From positions 2,976,001 to 3,040,000 of the forward strand of contig CP021220.1 in assembly GCA_003999685.1 (NCBI GenBank): a DNA stretch of 64,000 nt, given 5' to 3'. The DNA is from Taiwanofungus camphoratus (taxonomy: Eukaryota; Basidiomycota; Agaricomycetes; Polyporales; Taiwanofungaceae). Under the pieces are notes generated by a model that was not told where the DNA came from, made no database searches, and worked only from the letters and a program-made list of their open reading frames with translations. The position numbers and the translations under genes are program-made. Each line of letters starts with the position of its first letter. Within the stretch, counting starts at the first letter, position 1. Below are positions 11,501-26,000 of the stretch, one piece after another.

Positions 11501-14261
11501 CACAAGCTGCCAACACTTCTCAGAATAAAGTCCTCGATAGTCTAACTCGACTTCGGAATGCTGGTCGTATCAGTGGGTTTCATGTGCGAAATTTTCTATG
11601 TGACCTGTTTGCTCTTTACTTACTTAGTCTCAGGGTCGGCTCGGCAGCCTGGGTACTATTCCCGATAAGTACGATGTTGCGGTTTCAACAGCCTGTGGAG
11701 CTCTTAACAATCTGGTCGTTGACGCCGTGGAACAAGGCCAAGCGTGCATCGAATACCTACGCAAGCAAAATGTCGGCCGTGCGTCATTCATGGTTCTCGA
11801 GAAGCTGTCCAACAATGGAATGGACAAGATTCAGACCCCTGAAAATGTTCCGAGACTCTTTGATCTGATCAAACCCAAGGAGCCACGATTCGCTGCTGCA
11901 TTTTTCAAAGGTGTTGGCAATACGCTCGTCGCCAACGATCTCGACCAGGCAAACCGCATCGCCTTCGGCGGGCAGAGAAGATGGCGTGTTGTCACCCTTG
12001 CTGGACAATTGATCGATTCATCAGGAACAATGTCTGGCGGTGGCAACCACGTCGCAAGGGGTGGGATGAGCTCGAAGCTCGCAGCCGATACGGTCCCACC
12101 TGAAGTCCTCAGGAAATACGAGCACGACAGTGAACAGACCGCCCAGGAACTCGAGGGTGCCCTCCAGCAGCTACGACAGATGGAGGTCGAGATGGATAGC
12201 GTATCGAGATTCGGTCCGCAACTGGATGTTGCGATTGAGAAGGCCAACCTCGACATTCAGACAGGTGCGAAACGCATCGCAGAAGCTGAAAAGCGGGTTC
12301 GTGAATTGAAGTGCGATTCAGAGAATGTCTTACAAGATAATATCAATGTTCTGACTTCATTTTTTCAGGTCTCAGAGTAAGCCAGACACCGGTGACATAG
12401 CAAGAATCGCCGTCTTAGAAGAAGAGATTGCCGCGTCTACTGTAGAACTCGAAGAGTTGCAAGAGAAGACTGGTAAAATCGAGAAAGAAATAAAGGCGTT
12501 GGAAAAGAAAATTCTAGAGATTGGGGGTGCGCGGTTGCTATCGCAGAAGTCCAAAGTGGATGGTATACGCCTGCACATCAACCTTGCCAACGACGAAATC
12601 ACCAAGGCAGAGGTTGGAAAGGCCAAAGCAGAGAAAGACACGACGAAATACGAGAATTCGATTGAGACTAACACCAGCGCACTGCAAGAGGTCGAAGTCG
12701 AATTAGAGGAGCTCAGCGAACAACTCGAACAGATCACTACGTACGTAGATGAGATTCGCTCAAAGGTCGAGGCGGCACAAGCTGCAGCGGACAACTCTAA
12801 GGAAGACTTGGAAAACCTGAAGAACGAGCTTGATACGAAGACAGAAGAAATCCAGGCCTTCCGACAAAAAGAGGTTTGACAGATTGTTTCATGTTCAGGG
12901 CATTCCTTGAATTAATGCTACTTTTTAGATGGAACTCCAACAAGCCCTGAATGACACAAAGAAGGAGGCCGCCGAGAATGAACGTGCACTTGACCATTGG
13001 AGAACACAACATGACAACCTCAAGTTGGAAGAAGTAGAGTATGTTATTCCGCCCTCGCGTCAATATGTTATCTCACTTCGTTTTTCAGTGATGAGGATGA
13101 AGAGGAGGAGGGCAAACGTGTAGAACCTGATGGTTCGAACGATGGAGTTGTCAAGCAAGAGCCACGCGACCCACCCAAACTCAAGGCTCGTGAACGTACA
13201 CCTTCCTATGAGCTCCACATCTACAGCGCAGAGGAGTTGGCTGCCTTTAAGAAGAGAGAGTTGATCGCCGATGCTGAGTTGCTAGATGGTAGTGTCATGA
13301 ATCATCCCAGCTGGAGGGCTTGCTGACTTGGACCTCCCAGAGAAACTCAAGAACTCCAAACCCAATCTGAATGTCCTCAAGGATTACAGGAAAAGGGAGG
13401 AAGAATTCTTACGACGTGCTCAAGATCTGGAGCAAGTCACTCAGCTTCGGGATGCCAAGAAACAGGAGTACGATAGCTTGAGGAAGCAGCGACTTGACGA
13501 GTTCATGACTGGGTTCAGTACGATCTCCTTGAAGCTGAAGGAGATGTATCAGGTCAGCAAAACTCGTAACTTCTTTCCGCTTCTTGTATCGGACGCTTAC
13601 AATATTCCGTCAGATGATCACTCTTGGCGGAAACGCCGAACTCGAGTTGGTGGACAGCATGGACCCTTTCTCCGAGGGTATCATATTCAGTGTAATGCCG
13701 CCCAAGAAGAGCTGGAAGAACATCTCGAACTTGTCTGGTGGAGAGAAGGTGCGATCCTGGACTGCCTCGGTTTCCCTTGTATTAAAGTGGCTTACACGGC
13801 ACTGGCACCATAGACGTTGAGTTCCCTCGCCTTAGTCTTTGCGTTGCATGTATACAAGGTGAGGCAGCCTCGCATCGAAGCGACGTCGTTGATGTTCATT
13901 TTCGAATTAGCCAACTCCGCTCTACTTCATGGATGAGATCGACGCTGCACTGGACTTCAGGAACGTGTCCATTGTGGCCAACTACATCAAAGATCGGACG
14001 AAGAATGCGCAATTTATCATTATCTCGCTGAGGTATGTCGATATTTGGCGTAAGTTAGCTTTAGAGAAGCTCATCATGATGTAGAAACGACATGTTTGAG
14101 CTGAGTCACCGACTGATTGGTATATACAAGACGTCAAACGCGACCCGAAGTGAGCAGGATCCATATTGTCCTCGTTATATTTTCTGACATGGGAAAATAC
14201 AGGCATTTCCATAGACAACCAACCTCTGCACGCTATCCCGCTGAATACTGTACAGGCATGA
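8512..14261 (+). CDS. SMC4: Condensin subunit SMC4
   Basis: Twenty exons from 8512-9540 to 14203-14261 give 1563 aa with no frame conflict. A disordered basic N-terminus of about 320 residues precedes the head: GPNGSGKSNTIDALLFVFGY (Walker A) is in exon 2 (9587-9778) and GEVESIAQMKP (Q-loop region) opens exon 4. Long coiled coils flank the hinge, read as GRLGSLGTIPDKYDVAV with FMVLEKL and SSGTMSGGG following. The C-terminal head has NLSGGEK (signature, near 13735) and PTPLYFMDEIDAALD (Walker B). The N-terminal extension and the hinge sequence fit SMC4 rather than SMC1-3. It partners SMC2 in condensin to compact mitotic chromosomes. The intron at 10010-10063 starts with GC, not GT; no GT site keeps the frame. 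Its stop lies 76 bp from the convergent kinase stop. Confidence 0.96.
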
Positions 14262-14337
14262 GCACGCCTCCGATCGTACATCCACCTTGATTCGATACTT
14301 AATTGTTGTAGTTGTATAAGTTAGACCTTGCTTTTGG

Positions 14338-15942
<1,605 letters not shown>

Positions 15943-16421
15943 ACATGCGGCGGTCGGTTGATGTTCACTGTGGATCTGTAGCCAGACAATAACGCTTGTA
16001 CGGTCTTAAGAGGGAAGAGAGATGGAGCGGACAAGCGACAAGCGCGCGGGCGGCCACGCGGCTGTGTGATCGTGTGTGTGTGCTATATGGGGAAGCCGAC
16101 TTTGATCACGATTCTGAGCGTCGTCCTCGCACATGGCCGCTGGACGGCACAGATACGTCCATTTCCTGTCCTTTACTGCAAACGTGTCTGCTCGGATTCA
16201 CAATGGCTGACAGTCCTATCTTTCTCCTCTCTAGGAAATTCCATGTGCTAATTCTCCACCGATGTCCCATATGCACTTTCACTGGCCGGGTGCGAATTGG
16301 ACTGGCACGGCCCCTTCTCCAGTCAGAATTCACATAAATACAACCATGGCCGGGAATAGCTGCTGCATCCGAAGCAGTTCGGTCTTCAGTTATTCTCCAT
16401 TCGAACCCCCTGCCAAGGACC
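15943..16421. promoter_or_regulatory. Divergent promoter region between kinase and secreted-protein genes
   Basis: No gene is visible. The 479 bp separate two divergently transcribed starts. A TATA-like CATAAATAC at about 16333 lies roughly 85 bp upstream of the secreted-protein start and is the only core-promoter signal I can point to. Confidence 0.4.
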
Positions 16422-17453
16422 ATGTATACCCTCCCTCTCCTCGCCGTCGCCGCCGCTCTCTTCGCCAGCCCAGCACTCGCCGGCTTGATCTCCAAGCGCG
16501 CGGTGGCCTATTATGATCCTACCGACAACGGCGGTTCGATGCTCGACAATGCCGGCGACGGATACGGAGAACCGCTCAATGTGAGCACACCTGAGAATTC
16601 TCGGGCAGTTCGGTGATAGTGGCTGATATCCATCAGGTGATCATCTCCGGTCTCAGCTCCCAGAGCGTGCTCAAAGAGAACGGTTTCATCAACTACGCTC
16701 GCGCCATCGGATTGTAAGCCGTGCTCATCGATGATATCTGCCAGTGTTGCATTCTCACCCCGTGCAGCTCCGAAGAATGCTTTGACATTCACCTTGGCGC
16801 TCCCCAGAGCGCAAACCTCGGTGATGGCAATGGCTGGGTGAACCAGACAATCGAGATGCGTCAGGACTACGGCTCGTCCAGCGTCGGGACCTGTCTCGAG
16901 AGTCTCATCGGCGGCAACCACTTCAGGTGAGGGCAGCTTGTCATAAGAATCAAGAGCCTACTCCCGAACAATATCTGTACAGGGTATACATACAGAATGG
17001 CTCGGAGGCAGACAGTGGGGCCTTGTTCTTGGCGTGCGTTCCGCCTGTATTGCCTTCCGGTGGACATTTCTGACAGACATGCCCATGCAGAGTCTCGAAA
17101 GAAAAGGACGTAACGGACGGCCATGACATCGTTGCAGACGGCTACAACATTGGGCGGTGCGTCCCCCTCATCCACACCCGGAAGCTGCTCTGCTGACATC
17201 CACGTCGGTATTTGTGCCCAGTGACGACCTCGTCAGCGCCGCGGTCGGCACGACCAGCTACGACAGCGTCACCTACAGCACGACGGCTCAAAACATCACC
17301 GGTCTGATGGCCGCAGGCAGCAACGGCGTGAACCACGGTACGTGCGCTGTGCTCTATCTTGACTGAGATGAGCTCTAGATTGATAGCGGCCATGTCGCGG
17401 CAGGTATCGCGGTGGATGGTATCGTTACGCTTTTGACGGTCACCGTTCAGTGA
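16422..17453 (+). CDS. Small secreted protein of a conserved agaricomycete family, function unknown
   Basis: Seven exons (16422-16580, 16637-16713, 16768-16926, 16983-17033, 17091-17156, 17222-17337, 17404-17453) encode 225 aa. A clear signal peptide, YTLPLLAVAAALFASPALAG, ends with an ALA-G cleavage site. The mature part has two cysteines in SEECFDIHLGAPQSANLGDG and GTCLESLIGGNHFR that could pair, N-glycosylation sites (NQT, NGS, NIT) and ends GIAVDGIVTLLTVTVQ. I recall closely similar proteins as hypothetical secreted proteins in many wood- and litter-decay agaricomycetes, but know of no assigned function. No catalytic motif, GPI signal or membrane anchor is visible. It is flanked by unrelated genes, so context gives no clue to its role. 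Confidence 0.85.
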
Positions 17454-17803
17454 GCTCCGGGTCCCGGGTGGGGATGAATTAGCGGTGTTGCGAATCAGGA
17501 TTGTATTATACCCATAGCACGACTCCTTGAATTGGCAGAATTCAATTTGTACAGCCATCTGCGAGATCGACCACTTATCGGGCCGACTTGTCGATGATTT
17601 TCATTGAATAATTGACGAATTTGAAGAGAATGGTCAGCCGCGGAGATAGAACACGATTTGTAACCAAATACCAACAAACTCGCGGCTGCCAGCCGGCCTA
17701 TCTTACCGGGAGTATCTTCCGAGGCTGACACGCTCCTCTTTGATCCTGTCCTTGTGCACGCAAGTCTTTAGGAAGCCTCAAGGAAGATCCAAGCCGAACG
17801 TGC
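17454..17803. other. Intergenic, no gene recognised
   Basis: This 350-bp stretch lies between two genes on the same strand. I see no ORF, tRNA or repeat in it; it should hold a terminator and the promoter of the next gene. Confidence 0.5.
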
Positions 17804-20050
17804 ATGCGCAGCATGTTCAAATCCACGCTCAAGAAGACTCGCCGCCTGGTGGACAACGTCGTCCGGACACGACCTGTAAGCACCCTGCGTGTTGGAATTG
17901 GCTCTTTCCTCTTTCTCACCAAGACCGTTGCCATGATAGAAACCTGTCTATCCACCATCAAATCCTTGGACATACAGTCGTCACAGATCTGGTAAAGCGG
18001 TGCATCTGACATCTGTGCTGGGGAACATTGACGCTGACGCCTTGGCAGACTCGGATGATGTGCGACCATACGCAAGATGTGAGATATGCTATGTAATGAG
18101 TCCGCCGCCCGTGTCGTTGATTCATTGATTGTCCTTCAGTCGACTACGAACTGCATGATGAAGACGAACGGGTGCGTAGTTGCTCTTGGTGTTGTTCTTT
18201 GCCAACTGACTCACTTTCCCAGACGAGTCTTCTTCGGTCCATGCGGTACGCAGACCCATCAACATCGGCGCCGGATGCACAAAACAGCAGTCAGGTTTGC
18301 CACTTACTCCAGACAAACTTGGACTTCTGCTAAGTGCCTCACAAACCTGAAGGGTCTGTTCCCCTCTGTAGACACGGAGATTGGCATTATAGATGAGGTA
18401 TCCTTATCCTTATCTCGTCATACTTGGTATTTGCTCACCTACATGCTGCCAATAGATCACTGACCCTGCCGCACCTCAACCGATGATTATGAGATCATAT
18501 TGGGACATGAACGTGAGCGGGCTAGCCTCCGATCTCTTCTATCTTCGCCAAATTGTTTGTCGTGGATGATAGCAGAAGTCCATCAGCGACGATAGCGTCG
18601 GTTCGGAAAAGGTCGGTGAGCTCAACGTAAACAAAGCATTGCCATGATCTGGCATTAATCATCCAAACCAGCTTCTAACCAATGGTTTCCCTAATCATCG
18701 ACTACGACGGACAAAAAGGAGTATATCGTACGGCCACGTCGACCGCCTCAACAACTGTCGAGACGAGCATCAGCCGTGTGAATTACCTGCACGAATCGTC
18801 AAAGGCGAATATACCCAATTGGATGTCAAAGATCCGGTGAGTATCGCAGAGCTGCAGATGGAGGTATCCGTCTTCATGATAGTTGTCCTTAATACCCCGC
18901 GTAAATTTTGAAGCTCTCGTCCGACACGGAAGATAGTAGCAATCACTCCTCGCAGTTCGTCACAGCCCGTTCCGATTCAGCCCTAACAGAGCAAAAATCC
19001 ATGACTCTGCAAGTGTTCGACACGGAGTCTGGTGCCGTGTTTGAGAAAGTTTATCAGGTAGGACGCACCCTTCCTACAGAAGTGTATGATGCTGACACGT
19101 GTGTTGGACAGGGTGCGCAGAAGGAGCTTTCGGGTGCGGAAGTCCTCCTCGATGATGAGTTTGACCGTGTATCTTGTCAGGTTATACCTTCTGTCCACTC
19201 TGAGATGAACACCGGCAAACTGGGCTCAGTTGGAAATCTTTCTGTGCCGGTACCCTCGCTCATGCTCACGATTCCTACGCCTCAAATACCTGTCTCACCT
19301 ATTTTCGTGCCTCAGTCTCCTATCACGCTGTCTAAGTACTTGCTAGCGTCGTCGGCTTCTGGGAATCCTTCAAGCAGTTGCCCGACTCCTACGCCCTCAA
19401 TTCCTATTTGCGAACAGTGCTGTCTGATGGACCTCGATAACGGCCAGCAGTGCCGAACCTGCGACAGGCAATGGCTAGCGTGCAAAGTCTGGTATCAAGC
19501 AAATGACGGGGGGAGGCGACAGCGTCTGACTGAGCCATACATCAAACCTGCAGAAAGCAATGCGACGAACAGGGCTGTGATGGACTTACTTGGCGTTCCA
19601 AGCGGACCCTCTGGTCTGGGGATTCGAGTTGTGCCTCAGCCCGTCAGCAAAAGCAGGTTCCGTCGACTCGCGCCTCTGCTTGCGCTTATAACGGAAGATT
19701 CATCAGCAAGTTTGTACGGCCGTGGCGAGATCATAGCCCCGGGTCGCCTCGAGCTTGCACTAGCATTCAAGAACCTAGCACTGGAGCGACTGGCGACTCT
19801 GTTCCGAGCGCTCTGCAAGAGGTCTATCGAAGCGCTGTGTTCCTCCCTCCAAGATGTTCCTGTCTCTCTCAAGGCGCTGCTAGGGGGATCGCGGGCTGTC
19901 TGGTCCTGTGACTCGTCTCTGGATGTAGCCCAGATACACGCTGATCTTGCACTGGATTCGCGCCGCAGCAGCCGACCATCACGTCGACTTGCTATGACAT
20001 CTACGTCGAGGTTCTTCGAACACCTGCCGGATACGCCCGCTGTTCTCTAG
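17804..20050 (+). CDS. Protein of unknown function with a cysteine cluster
   Basis: I assembled 11 exons: 17804-17875, 17940-17991, 18049-18078, 18140-18171, 18223-18294, 18353-18397, 18456-18512, 18573-18611, 18672-18836, 18914-19057 and 19112-20050, totalling 548 aa in frame. All junctions use GT and AG. Eight consecutive exons are 30-72 nt long. The N-terminus is basic (MRSMFKSTLKKTRRLVDNVV) and the middle is acidic and serine rich. At about residues 345-370 is CEQCCLMDLDNGQQCRTCDR followed by QWLACKVWY, a cluster of six cysteines in CxxCC-x9-CxxC-x6-C spacing that could bind zinc. The last 150 residues look helical. I do not recognise the family. The model is inferred from splice signals and frame, so individual micro-exons may be wrong. 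Confidence 0.62.
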
Positions 20051-20624
20051 TCGACAGTGGACCGGCTGTTGCAAGCGCGACCGCCCACCGAGCGTTCCGT
20101 TTCTGATGTGGTGTTCGCTGTACGCACGGCCGCAGTAATTGCCAGTTGATAGTTTTCCCATTTCCCATCCTCCCGCGTCTTTAATGCATGCCCCGTGGCC
20201 TCCGTTCCCAGAGCACTGTATTCTTGTATCGGCTTGATCTGGGCGTGTGTTTCCTTATGTAGTAGTAAAAATGACGAATCCGACTTTGTAGCGCATCAGG
20301 AAGATCGCAGCTGTCCAATCCGAGAACCGGCATTATTAGCCATTAGCCCTTCATTCCGAGTTCAGACTACATTGAGACGTGCTCAACGTTGCGTACAACC
20401 TTCTTGACGCTGTTGCCGACGAAGGGTGCAACGTCGCCTGCGCTGGCTCTGGCGGCGATGGAGCGTCGGAGGTGGCCGGGACGTGACCGAACCCATGGAG
20501 AGGACAGACCCAAAGCACCGTTCCCTCATTCCGTTCCTCTGGTTCAGAAGGTGTGCCCTAGGGAGTACAGTCCCAATGCCAGCCCTTTGGCCAACCACCG
20601 CCACGCTTCCCAGGTGTCCAGCAG
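20051..20624. other. Intergenic, no gene recognised
   Basis: This 574-bp stretch lies between two plus-strand genes. It holds short shadow frames only. The upstream region of the Nramp start lies at its right end. Confidence 0.5.
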
Positions 20625-22800
20625 ATGTCTGGCGCAACGACGAGCAAGACCGCCAGGGTCACGCCCAGTGTCTATGATCGCTTGCTTTCCAGACTAAGGT
20701 CAACTGCTTGGTTTGTCTTTCAACATGTGCGAAAACACACAGGTGTTGGCATAATATGCTCCGTGGCCTATTTTGACCCGTAGGTATCCTCTGGCTAGCT
20801 GTCGGCCGAGTGGCTAAATCCGACACTTTTCCAAGGGGTAATTGGGGCGTGGACCTGCAAGCAGGCTCACAGTTCGGTTATAAATTGCTTTTTGTAGTCC
20901 TCCTTGCAGGCATATTCGCCGTCTACATGCAAGTAGGGCAGATTCCCTTGACACCGATAAACTTTTTCCTTGCTGACGATTTTCAGGTCTTGGCATCTCG
21001 CCTGGGCTGTGTTACGGGCTTAGGTGTGTATGAACATCCCTACGGTTCCAAAGAGTCGACTCATTCCTCTTCTTTTCTGGAGACTTGGCTTCACATTGCC
21101 GTCTCCTCTTGCATAATCGTCCCAAACACACTCGTCTATGGCGACGGCTTGTGTTATACCCACTGTATGCACTGTCAGAAATTGCCATCATTAGCACCGA
21201 TCTCGCCGAGCTCCTCGGCTCAGCGATAGCCTTATGCTTACTCTTCCCGAAGCTCCCGTTATGGGCTGGTGTACTACTAACAGCCTCTGATGTATTACTA
21301 TTGTTGGCGTTGCGCGATCCCCTTCGTGGTCAACCAGTCAAACTGTTCGAACTCTTGATAGCTGCTTTGGTGTGTTGTGAATCACTTTGTGATGGTCGCT
21401 CCACTCAAAGTACCCTTTGTTTCCAGGTCTTTACCGTACTTGTCTGCATGGCAGTCATAATCTCGAAAGCGGATGTACACTGGGGACATGCCTTCGACGG
21501 GTTCATCCCTTCTAGTTCCCTTGTCAAGCACGGTGGTCTATACACATGTATGTCGCTTTCCGCCATGAGGAGTGGTGATCATATGCTGATGGCCGTTTTC
21601 TGCACAGCCGTTGGTATCCTAGGTGCAACGGTGATGCCTCATAGTCTGTTCCTCGGTTCTGCATTCGCTACCCAGGAAAGAGAATGCCCGGAACCCGAGG
21701 AGGAAGAAATAAAGTCCCTCTTATTGGTGGAGTCAAATTACACCCTAGAACAGGGCCCATTGCCTCCCAAGGCGTCCAAGCTCCGCCCACGGGAAATTGC
21801 CAGAACAGTGGCAAAATCCTTCCGTGCTTGGTTCCAAATCACCTCCGTTGAGGAAGATGCAAATCAACCGCTGTCACATGCGGACCGTGAAAACAACTCC
21901 CTAGCCTTTGTTCGCACGCATTTATACCACGGGATCGTAGACATGGTCATCAGCCTACTCGGAATTGCCGTAGTGATCAACGCCTTGTGAGTGCTGTCAC
22001 AGCCGGCGGTTGCGTTCACATCGTGATCTCTGTTTTCTCTCCAGAATCCTGATGCTTGCCAGCGCCGTATTTTACTTCGGCTCTGATCAAATGGGCTCCG
22101 AGTCGCCCGCCACTTTATTCGATACATATGACTTGTTGCATGACAGCCTCGGAAAACGTATGTACTTAGAATGTGAATTCATTACTGTAGCTGGACTTAC
22201 ACCACATTACGATACAGCGGCAGCAATATTGTTCGCCTTGGCCCTCCTTGCTTCCGGTCAGAGTTCATCTATCATAGCTACGCTAGCGGGCCAAGCTGTC
22301 TCCGAAGGCTTCATTCATTGGAGAGTATCAGTAGGTCATACCGCAGTTTTCTGTTCTTGTGTACTGGTGATAATCGCCTGGCTGTCCTCTAGCCCGTGCT
22401 CAGGCGGCTGTTCACACGATGCTTGGGGTTGATACCTTCCACAGCTGTAGCGGCAGCTTTGGGACGCTCTGGCATCAGCACATTGCTTGTTGTCTCGCAG
22501 GTCGTGCTGTCGATCATTCTCCCGTTCATTGTCTTTCCCCTAATCTTGTTGACCTCCTCCAAGACCGTCATGAGCGTTAAGAAACCTCCAATATCATCAA
22601 CGGACGAAACTGCTATGTCAACGCATCAACCGGCGCTGGCTGGTTCGCAAAGTATAGGAGATACCGAAGCGGCTCTGGAAGAGAAGGTAGACTTCTCGAA
22701 TGGCAAGATCATGACTGTCATAGGGTGGATCATATGGATAGTGATCGTGTTGGCAAATGTGTACGCGATAGTCACCTTAGCCATGGGGGAAGGAAGCTAG
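20625..22800 (+). CDS. Nramp/SMF-type divalent metal transporter
   Basis: Nine exons (20625-20779, 20836-20932, 20987-21023, 21083-21369, 21427-21547, 21608-21986, 22045-22157, 22218-22330, 22393-22800) encode 569 aa. The start MSGATTSKTARVTPSVYDRL is the in-frame ATG upstream of the first membrane helix. TM1 carries FDPGNWGVDLQAGS (the DPGN metal-binding motif, with the intron splitting it) and TM6 carries GATVMPHSLFLGSA (the MPH motif). Other helices include LASGQSSSIIATLAGQAVSE. About eleven to twelve hydrophobic segments can be counted, as in yeast Smf1-3 and animal Nramp. These proteins co-transport Mn2+, Fe2+ or similar ions with protons. The loop after TM6 is longer than usual (about 100 residues, acidic), and the C-terminal tail has an extra hydrophilic segment before a last helix (GKIMTVIGWIIWIVIVLANV). 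Confidence 0.94.
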
Positions 22801-23035
22801 TCCGAAGTACATGTGTAGAGTATGGTTGTACGATCTGTAGAATAAAGCTCATGGACATACTGCATATAATAGAGGAACCTAAATTGCTTGAATGTGAAAT
22901 CTTCCTTTAGGTGTAAGACAAGGGGAATGAACACCATCTTTCGAGAAAACATGCTGGAACATATGCTATATAATGCGACGCGCTCGGAACTGACTTGGCG
23001 TATCAGAGAGATGAGGTATGCATGAATGACGATAT

Positions 23036-26000
23036 CTATTGTAATTTCTCCAAAGGCGAAATAACAGTACCCATCTGCGGATTGCGGAATCAGTATTAAC
23101 GCTGGCAGAAGTAGACTGCATTGATGATATACCTTTTTCACCACCCTGGGTAATGTTGCCCGCTGGAAACCAACCCTAGTGTTCCACTCAATACCCACGG
23201 GAGTATCGAGACTGCGCTCGAACTGAGCTTTGCTGGTATAAGGATAAGGTAGATCCTTGACCATGTACTTCGCGGCCTTCTTGTCCCGCTTCTCAGAGAT
23301 GATAACGTGCGCCTTTTTGTAGTCCGCTCGCGACGAAGGATCGATTCCGGCAACTTTCTTGATTAGATGAGGTTTTAGTGGTGCCTTCTTGGCGCCTTTG
23401 CCACCCCAAGATCCCTTTGAGGATATCGGTTAGCACGGTAAATACTCCATCATTTTGTTAACTTACCCATCCAGGGAGAGTAGTATCAACTTCACGAGGT
23501 GCATCTTCTTGCATCTCTCTATGCTTCTGTTCTGCAAAATCCTGCACAAAGTTGATTGAGTTCACGCATCACGGACAAGCAGGTTGGAGCCCAGTACCTT
23601 CACGACGTTATCGCCCGCAAACGCAAGGGCCACCAACTCGCGCTGCTCAAAGGCTGTCACACCATTTGCCTTTGCCTTACCCTTCCGGTCAAGCAACTTT
23701 TCTTGTTGTTCCACCTCGCTGTTCGCATCGGAATCGCTGTCTTCCACTGCCTGACTTCCTCCTGATGGTTGAACCGACTTCGTGGCCGAAGTAGTCGCTT
23801 GCTTCTTAGGCGCACCTGCTGGACCACTGCCGCTTGCCAAAGTCATGACGTTAGACATCTCGATATCCAAGGTCGCTTCATCCCTAGTCTTCTCTTTCTC
23901 CCCTTCTCCTTTTTGCGTCCGCTTATACAGCTTATGTCTTGATTTGTCCGCTGTCCCACTGTTCTTGCTGACCACCACATCATGCCTTTTCTGAACGGCT
24001 TTACTGAGTTCTCCCGTTCGAGGCGCAAGCCATGGGTTGCTTTCCTCAGCCACTTGCACTTGAGCAGGGGTTACTGTCGTAGTAGACGCCGCTCGAGGAG
24101 ACTCTGGAAGAGCCTCACCAGGAAGGTCAGTAGACTTCAAGGTGACACTGGAAGTGTCTGATGCAAGGGAACCGAGAGGACGAACAGTGTCAGACTACCT
24201 CTATATGTTAGTGGGCGGTGACTTCAATAGACTAATGGTTCTTACTGATGCACCTGGGCGATATGTTACGCGACCGCCGAGACGTTCCACGGCTGTTCCA
24301 TAAGTTCGCGCTTCTTCGCCGAGCTCCGCGAGTTCAGCATCTTCGTCAGGAGCCAGATCACCCATTTCCCGGGCGAAATCATCAGCCATTTCGCGCACTT
24401 TTTGCTGGTCTCTCGCCATTGCGTCCTTCATAAATTTCATCTCGAAGATGTTCTTGCCTTTCTTGCCGCCTTCTGCCTCACCCTCTCTAGCACTCTCGTC
24501 ATCCAGTCCGGCAAGCTCTTCAAATGCGTTGGCCTTGATGCGTTGAATTGCACCTTCCCCAATTTCTTCTTCACTCTCGTCATCCTCGCCGTCGTCATCG
24601 TTTTCACTTTCCCCTCGAATTTTCCTTCGCAGTCGTTCGCCTCTATCCAACATCTCCGAGATCTCCCTCCTTTGGTCCTGGTCTAGTTCGCCTCTAGACT
24701 TCATGACCTTAGCCCATTTCCCAGTGTTCTTATGCCTCAGCGTCGCTCGCTCGCGGGCTCGATCAATCTCCCTTCTCATTCGCATCTCTTCGTCATCATC
24801 ATCGTCATCATCGTTCTCTCCTATCTTGGCTGCTAATCGAACCCGCTCCTTCTTCTTGAGCCGTCGATAAGTTTTGCTTTTAATCTTTGCGATACGTTTA
24901 GCCTTCGCTTCAGCTCGAAACATGAGATCGCGCATCTTCGCCAGCTCCGCACGTCGTGCTGCCACCTCTTCGACCGACAGGTGATTCATCTTGAGGGACT
25001 CAGTCTGAGCAATATCCTCTTCACGCATCTTGGCAGATTTAAGTAATTTATCGACAGCGCTCTCGAGTTCGGTAGTGGGCTGCGCTATGAGTTAGCTTTT
25101 GACTCAAAAAATCAGCGATGCCTCGTTACCTTGAATTTGGCAGCGAGCTCCAAGTTAGAAGTCTTTCCTGTCGGCTGCGCTTGCAGCGGGAAACTAAGGT
25201 GTTCTGCCTGCCAGAAAGGTAACATGTTAAGATCTTTACTATGCTCAGACAGAAGCGAAGTTATTGCATACTTCTTTGATCCGCTGCATTGTGGCTTTCC
25301 ATTTATCGACCTCTTCTCTTGTCTGCTCATAAGCTGCTTCGCGGTCAAGCCGCTCAGCTGTCCTCTGGGGCAGAGGGGCAGTCAGTGTTCTGTTTGCCCC
25401 AGACTGAGATGTGAGAATTTTAGCGGATTTCCTTAAGGACATAAGATTTGACGATTGAGAAGCCAATGGGGTGATCAAATCGTCAAACTTCAGTTTACTT
25501 CCACCTACAGAACATGCCATTTATTCGTGAGACCGGATACATTATGCGGTTGAGACAAAAGGGAGAGCAGACGGACCGACATGAGCAGCAAACTCGTTCT
25601 CTTCGCCCGCCTCTGTCCTCTCTTTGAGCAATCTTTTCTTTCGCGTTCTTGCCGCATCAGCAATGTGGTCCCCATCGAGATTATCATTGTCGGGGGCCTT
25701 GCGCTTTTGCCCAGAATCTAGACTGGTAACAAATTGCTGGAGATCTTGTAAAGCGGAGGGGTTCTCCTCGTCATCTTCCGCTTCTGAGGCTGATATGGGC
25801 TGATCTGCTTCATCCTCTTCTGTGTCAGACCCGGACTCTTCAGCTTTGTCAGAATCCATCTTATCGTCGTCCTCATCGTCCTGGAGCCTCGAGACTGGTG
25901 TTCCTGCCCGCGTTCCCTTCTCGACCTGACTCAAATTGTCCTCGCTATCCGGTTCTCCCCTCCCATCCATGATGTCAAGAACGTCAATGAACTCATGAGG

